Shown: positions 5,537 through 6,662 of the stretch, piece by piece
Position numbering within the stretch: the first letter of the stretch is position 1
Layout: each line of letters opens with the position of its first letter
Assembly (NCBI GenBank): GCA_001798265.1
Contig: MGRR01000057.1
Location: forward strand, 1 to 6,662
Source: Deltaproteobacteria bacterium RIFCSPHIGHO2_12_FULL_43_9
Lineage (GTDB): Bacteria > Bdellovibrionota > O2-12-FULL-43-9
Direction of reading: 5' to 3'
DNA: 6,662 bases
The notes under the pieces: model-generated
What the model saw: the letters and a program-made list of their open reading frames with translations, nothing else
Databases searched by the model: none
Told to the model about the DNA's origin: nothing
Program-made: the position numbers and the translations under genes

Positions 5537-6662
5537 GTTTGAACAAACGGATTCAGCAGATTCAGCCTTCCCATACACTCGCTGTTGCCGCGAATGCAAA
5601 AAAGTTGCAAAGGGCAGGGATACCGGTAGTAGATTTTTCCGCCGGAGAGCCGGATTTCGATACGCCTGAACATATAAAAGCTGAGGCAATTAATGCTATA
5701 AAAGCAGGTTTCTCAAAATATACAGATGTTGCGGGTATTCCCGAATTACGACAGGCAATAGTTACCAAGATGTCCCGTGACTACCATCTCGATTTCCGGC
5801 CCGAAGAGACAATCGCCACTAACGGAGGGAAGCAGGCGCTTTTTAATGCGCTAAGCGTTCTTATTGACCCGCAGGACGAGGTATTAATACAAACTCCGTA
5901 CTGGACATCTTACCCGGAGATGGTGAGCCTTGTAGGGGGCATTCCAAGATTCATGCAAACGACCCTAAAACGTGGTTTTAAAATCACACCGGAGCAGCTC
6001 AAGAGATCTATTACAGAGAGAACAAAGGTGCTGATTTTCAATAGTCCCTCAAACCCAACTGGCGTGTCTTATACGGCAGACGAATTAAAAGAACTATCCA
6101 CCGTTCTTATAAAGAACAAAAATATTTACATTGTCTCAGACGACATTTATGAACAATTGGTTTACGACTCGAAAAAATTTACCTCTTTTCTCCATGTGGC
6201 GCCAGAGCTTAGAGAAAGAATGATTATCATAAACGGTCTCTCAAAGGCTTATGCGATGACTGGATGGCGAATCGGATATTCAGTCGCCCCCGCGTTTATA
6301 ACCCTTGCAATGGCGAAATTTCAGGGGCAGACCACATCAAATATCAACAGCATTGCACAAAAAGGGGCGGTAGAAGCGCTCACAAGTGATCAAGCCTGCG
6401 TAAAGGAGTTCAGGGAAAGATTCCAGCAGAGAAGAGATTTAATGCTTTCACTTTTAAAAAACATTCCAAACATCGAGTACATAAAACCAGACGGGGCGTT
6501 TTATCTATTCCCCGATTTCTCCAAATATCTAACTACAAACCACCCAACATCTGTCGCGCTCGCGGACTATCTGATTGAAAAGGCGCGGGTTGCGGTTGTT
6601 CCGGGCAGCGCCTTCGGAGCCGAAAGCTTCCTTCGTCTAAGCTACGCCACTTCACAGGAAAA
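5533..6662 (+). CDS. aspB: class I (subgroup I-beta) aspartate-type aminotransferase, 3' end beyond the window
   Basis: This PLP enzyme most likely converts aspartate and 2-oxoglutarate to oxaloacetate and glutamate. An aspartate/prephenate aminotransferase is a close alternative within the same subgroup. The frame opens at ATG 5533-5535, overlapping the coaD stop, and runs 376 codons to the window edge; relatives are about 390-400 residues, so about 20 are missing. Visible residues include the N-terminal FSAGEPDFDTP (35-45) and GGKQALFN (98-105), whose Lys100 sits where acidic-substrate recognition is described in Thermus AspAT. PYWTSYPEM (122-130) has the ring-stacking Trp124. SPSNPTG (171-177) includes Asn174, and SDDIY (202-206) has Asp203 and Tyr206. 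The Schiff-base lysine is Lys238 in SKAYAMTGWRIGY (237-249), and Arg368 in FLRLSYA binds the alpha-carboxylate. All catalytic positions are intact. The last part of the gene (near 6541-6600) is richer in G+C than the upstream genes. Confidence 0.93.
   Translation, partial: MSLNKRIQQIQPSHTLAVAANAKKLQRAGIPVVDFSAGEPDFDTPEHIKAEAINAIKAGFSKYTDVAGIPELRQAIVTKMSRDYHLDFRPEETIATNGGKQALFNALSVLIDPQDEVLIQTPYWTSYPEMVSLVGGIPRFMQTTLKRGFKITPEQLKRSITERTKVLIFNSPSNPTGVSYTADELKELSTVLIKNKNIYIVSDDIYEQLVYDSKKFTSFLHVAPELRERMIIINGLSKAYAMTGWRIGYSVAPAFITLAMAKFQGQTTSNINSIAQKGAVEALTSDQACVKEFRERFQQRRDLMLSLLKNIPNIEYIKPDGAFYLFPDFSKYLTTNHPTSVALADYLIEKARVAVVPGSAFGAESFLRLSYATSQE

Noticed and set aside
5428..5768. Minus-strand frames opposite the coaD/aminotransferase junction (5428-5673 and 5562-5768)
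   Set aside because: They overlap the intact coaD and aminotransferase coding frames and carry no domain; the ATGA-coupled plus-strand genes explain the region.

Overview
The window is a compact bacterial chromosomal segment with an A+T-leaning composition overall. It has a divergent layout around one 133-base intergenic region (4385-4517). All complete genes have recognisable bacterial housekeeping or methyltransferase folds. There are no rRNA or tRNA genes, insertion sequences, CRISPR arrays or phage genes. The order rsmD-coaD-aspartate aminotransferase, together with a discriminating asparaginyl-tRNA synthetase, fits a Gram-negative lineage of the Desulfobacterota/Nitrospinota/Geobacter type. 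That placement is a weak inference from gene order only; no marker in the window fixes the taxon.

Left arm, minus strand: a 1004-residue DNA-methyltransferase-like protein (4384 down to 1370) is followed after one extra stop codon by asnS (1366 down to 74). The junction reads TAATAAATG, so the two genes are almost certainly co-transcribed and translationally coupled. The end of asnS meets the 3' end of a plus-strand gene entering from the left edge, and the two stop codons share TTAA at 74-77.

Right arm, plus strand: rsmD (16S rRNA guanine-N2 methyltransferase), coaD (phosphopantetheine adenylyltransferase) and a class I aspartate-type aminotransferase cut by the window end. Both junctions are ATGA start/stop overlaps, so this is one tightly coupled operon.

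The most interesting item is the large methyltransferase-like protein. It has the gamma-class (TaqI/Eco57I-like) order of an N-terminal helical part, motif X, motif I (DPAMGSGNF), the motif IV position, a C-terminal target-recognition-like domain and a terminal helical closure. However, the catalytic (N/D/S)PP(Y/F) motif reads CPPE, and motif X is also altered. The SAM-binding motif is intact, the frame is open over 3 kb, and the gene is locked to asnS rather than to a nuclease. It therefore looks like a maintained pseudo-methyltransferase or a repurposed SAM/DNA-binding protein, not an ordinary restriction-modification enzyme. None of the five starts visible here has a good Shine-Dalgarno sequence.
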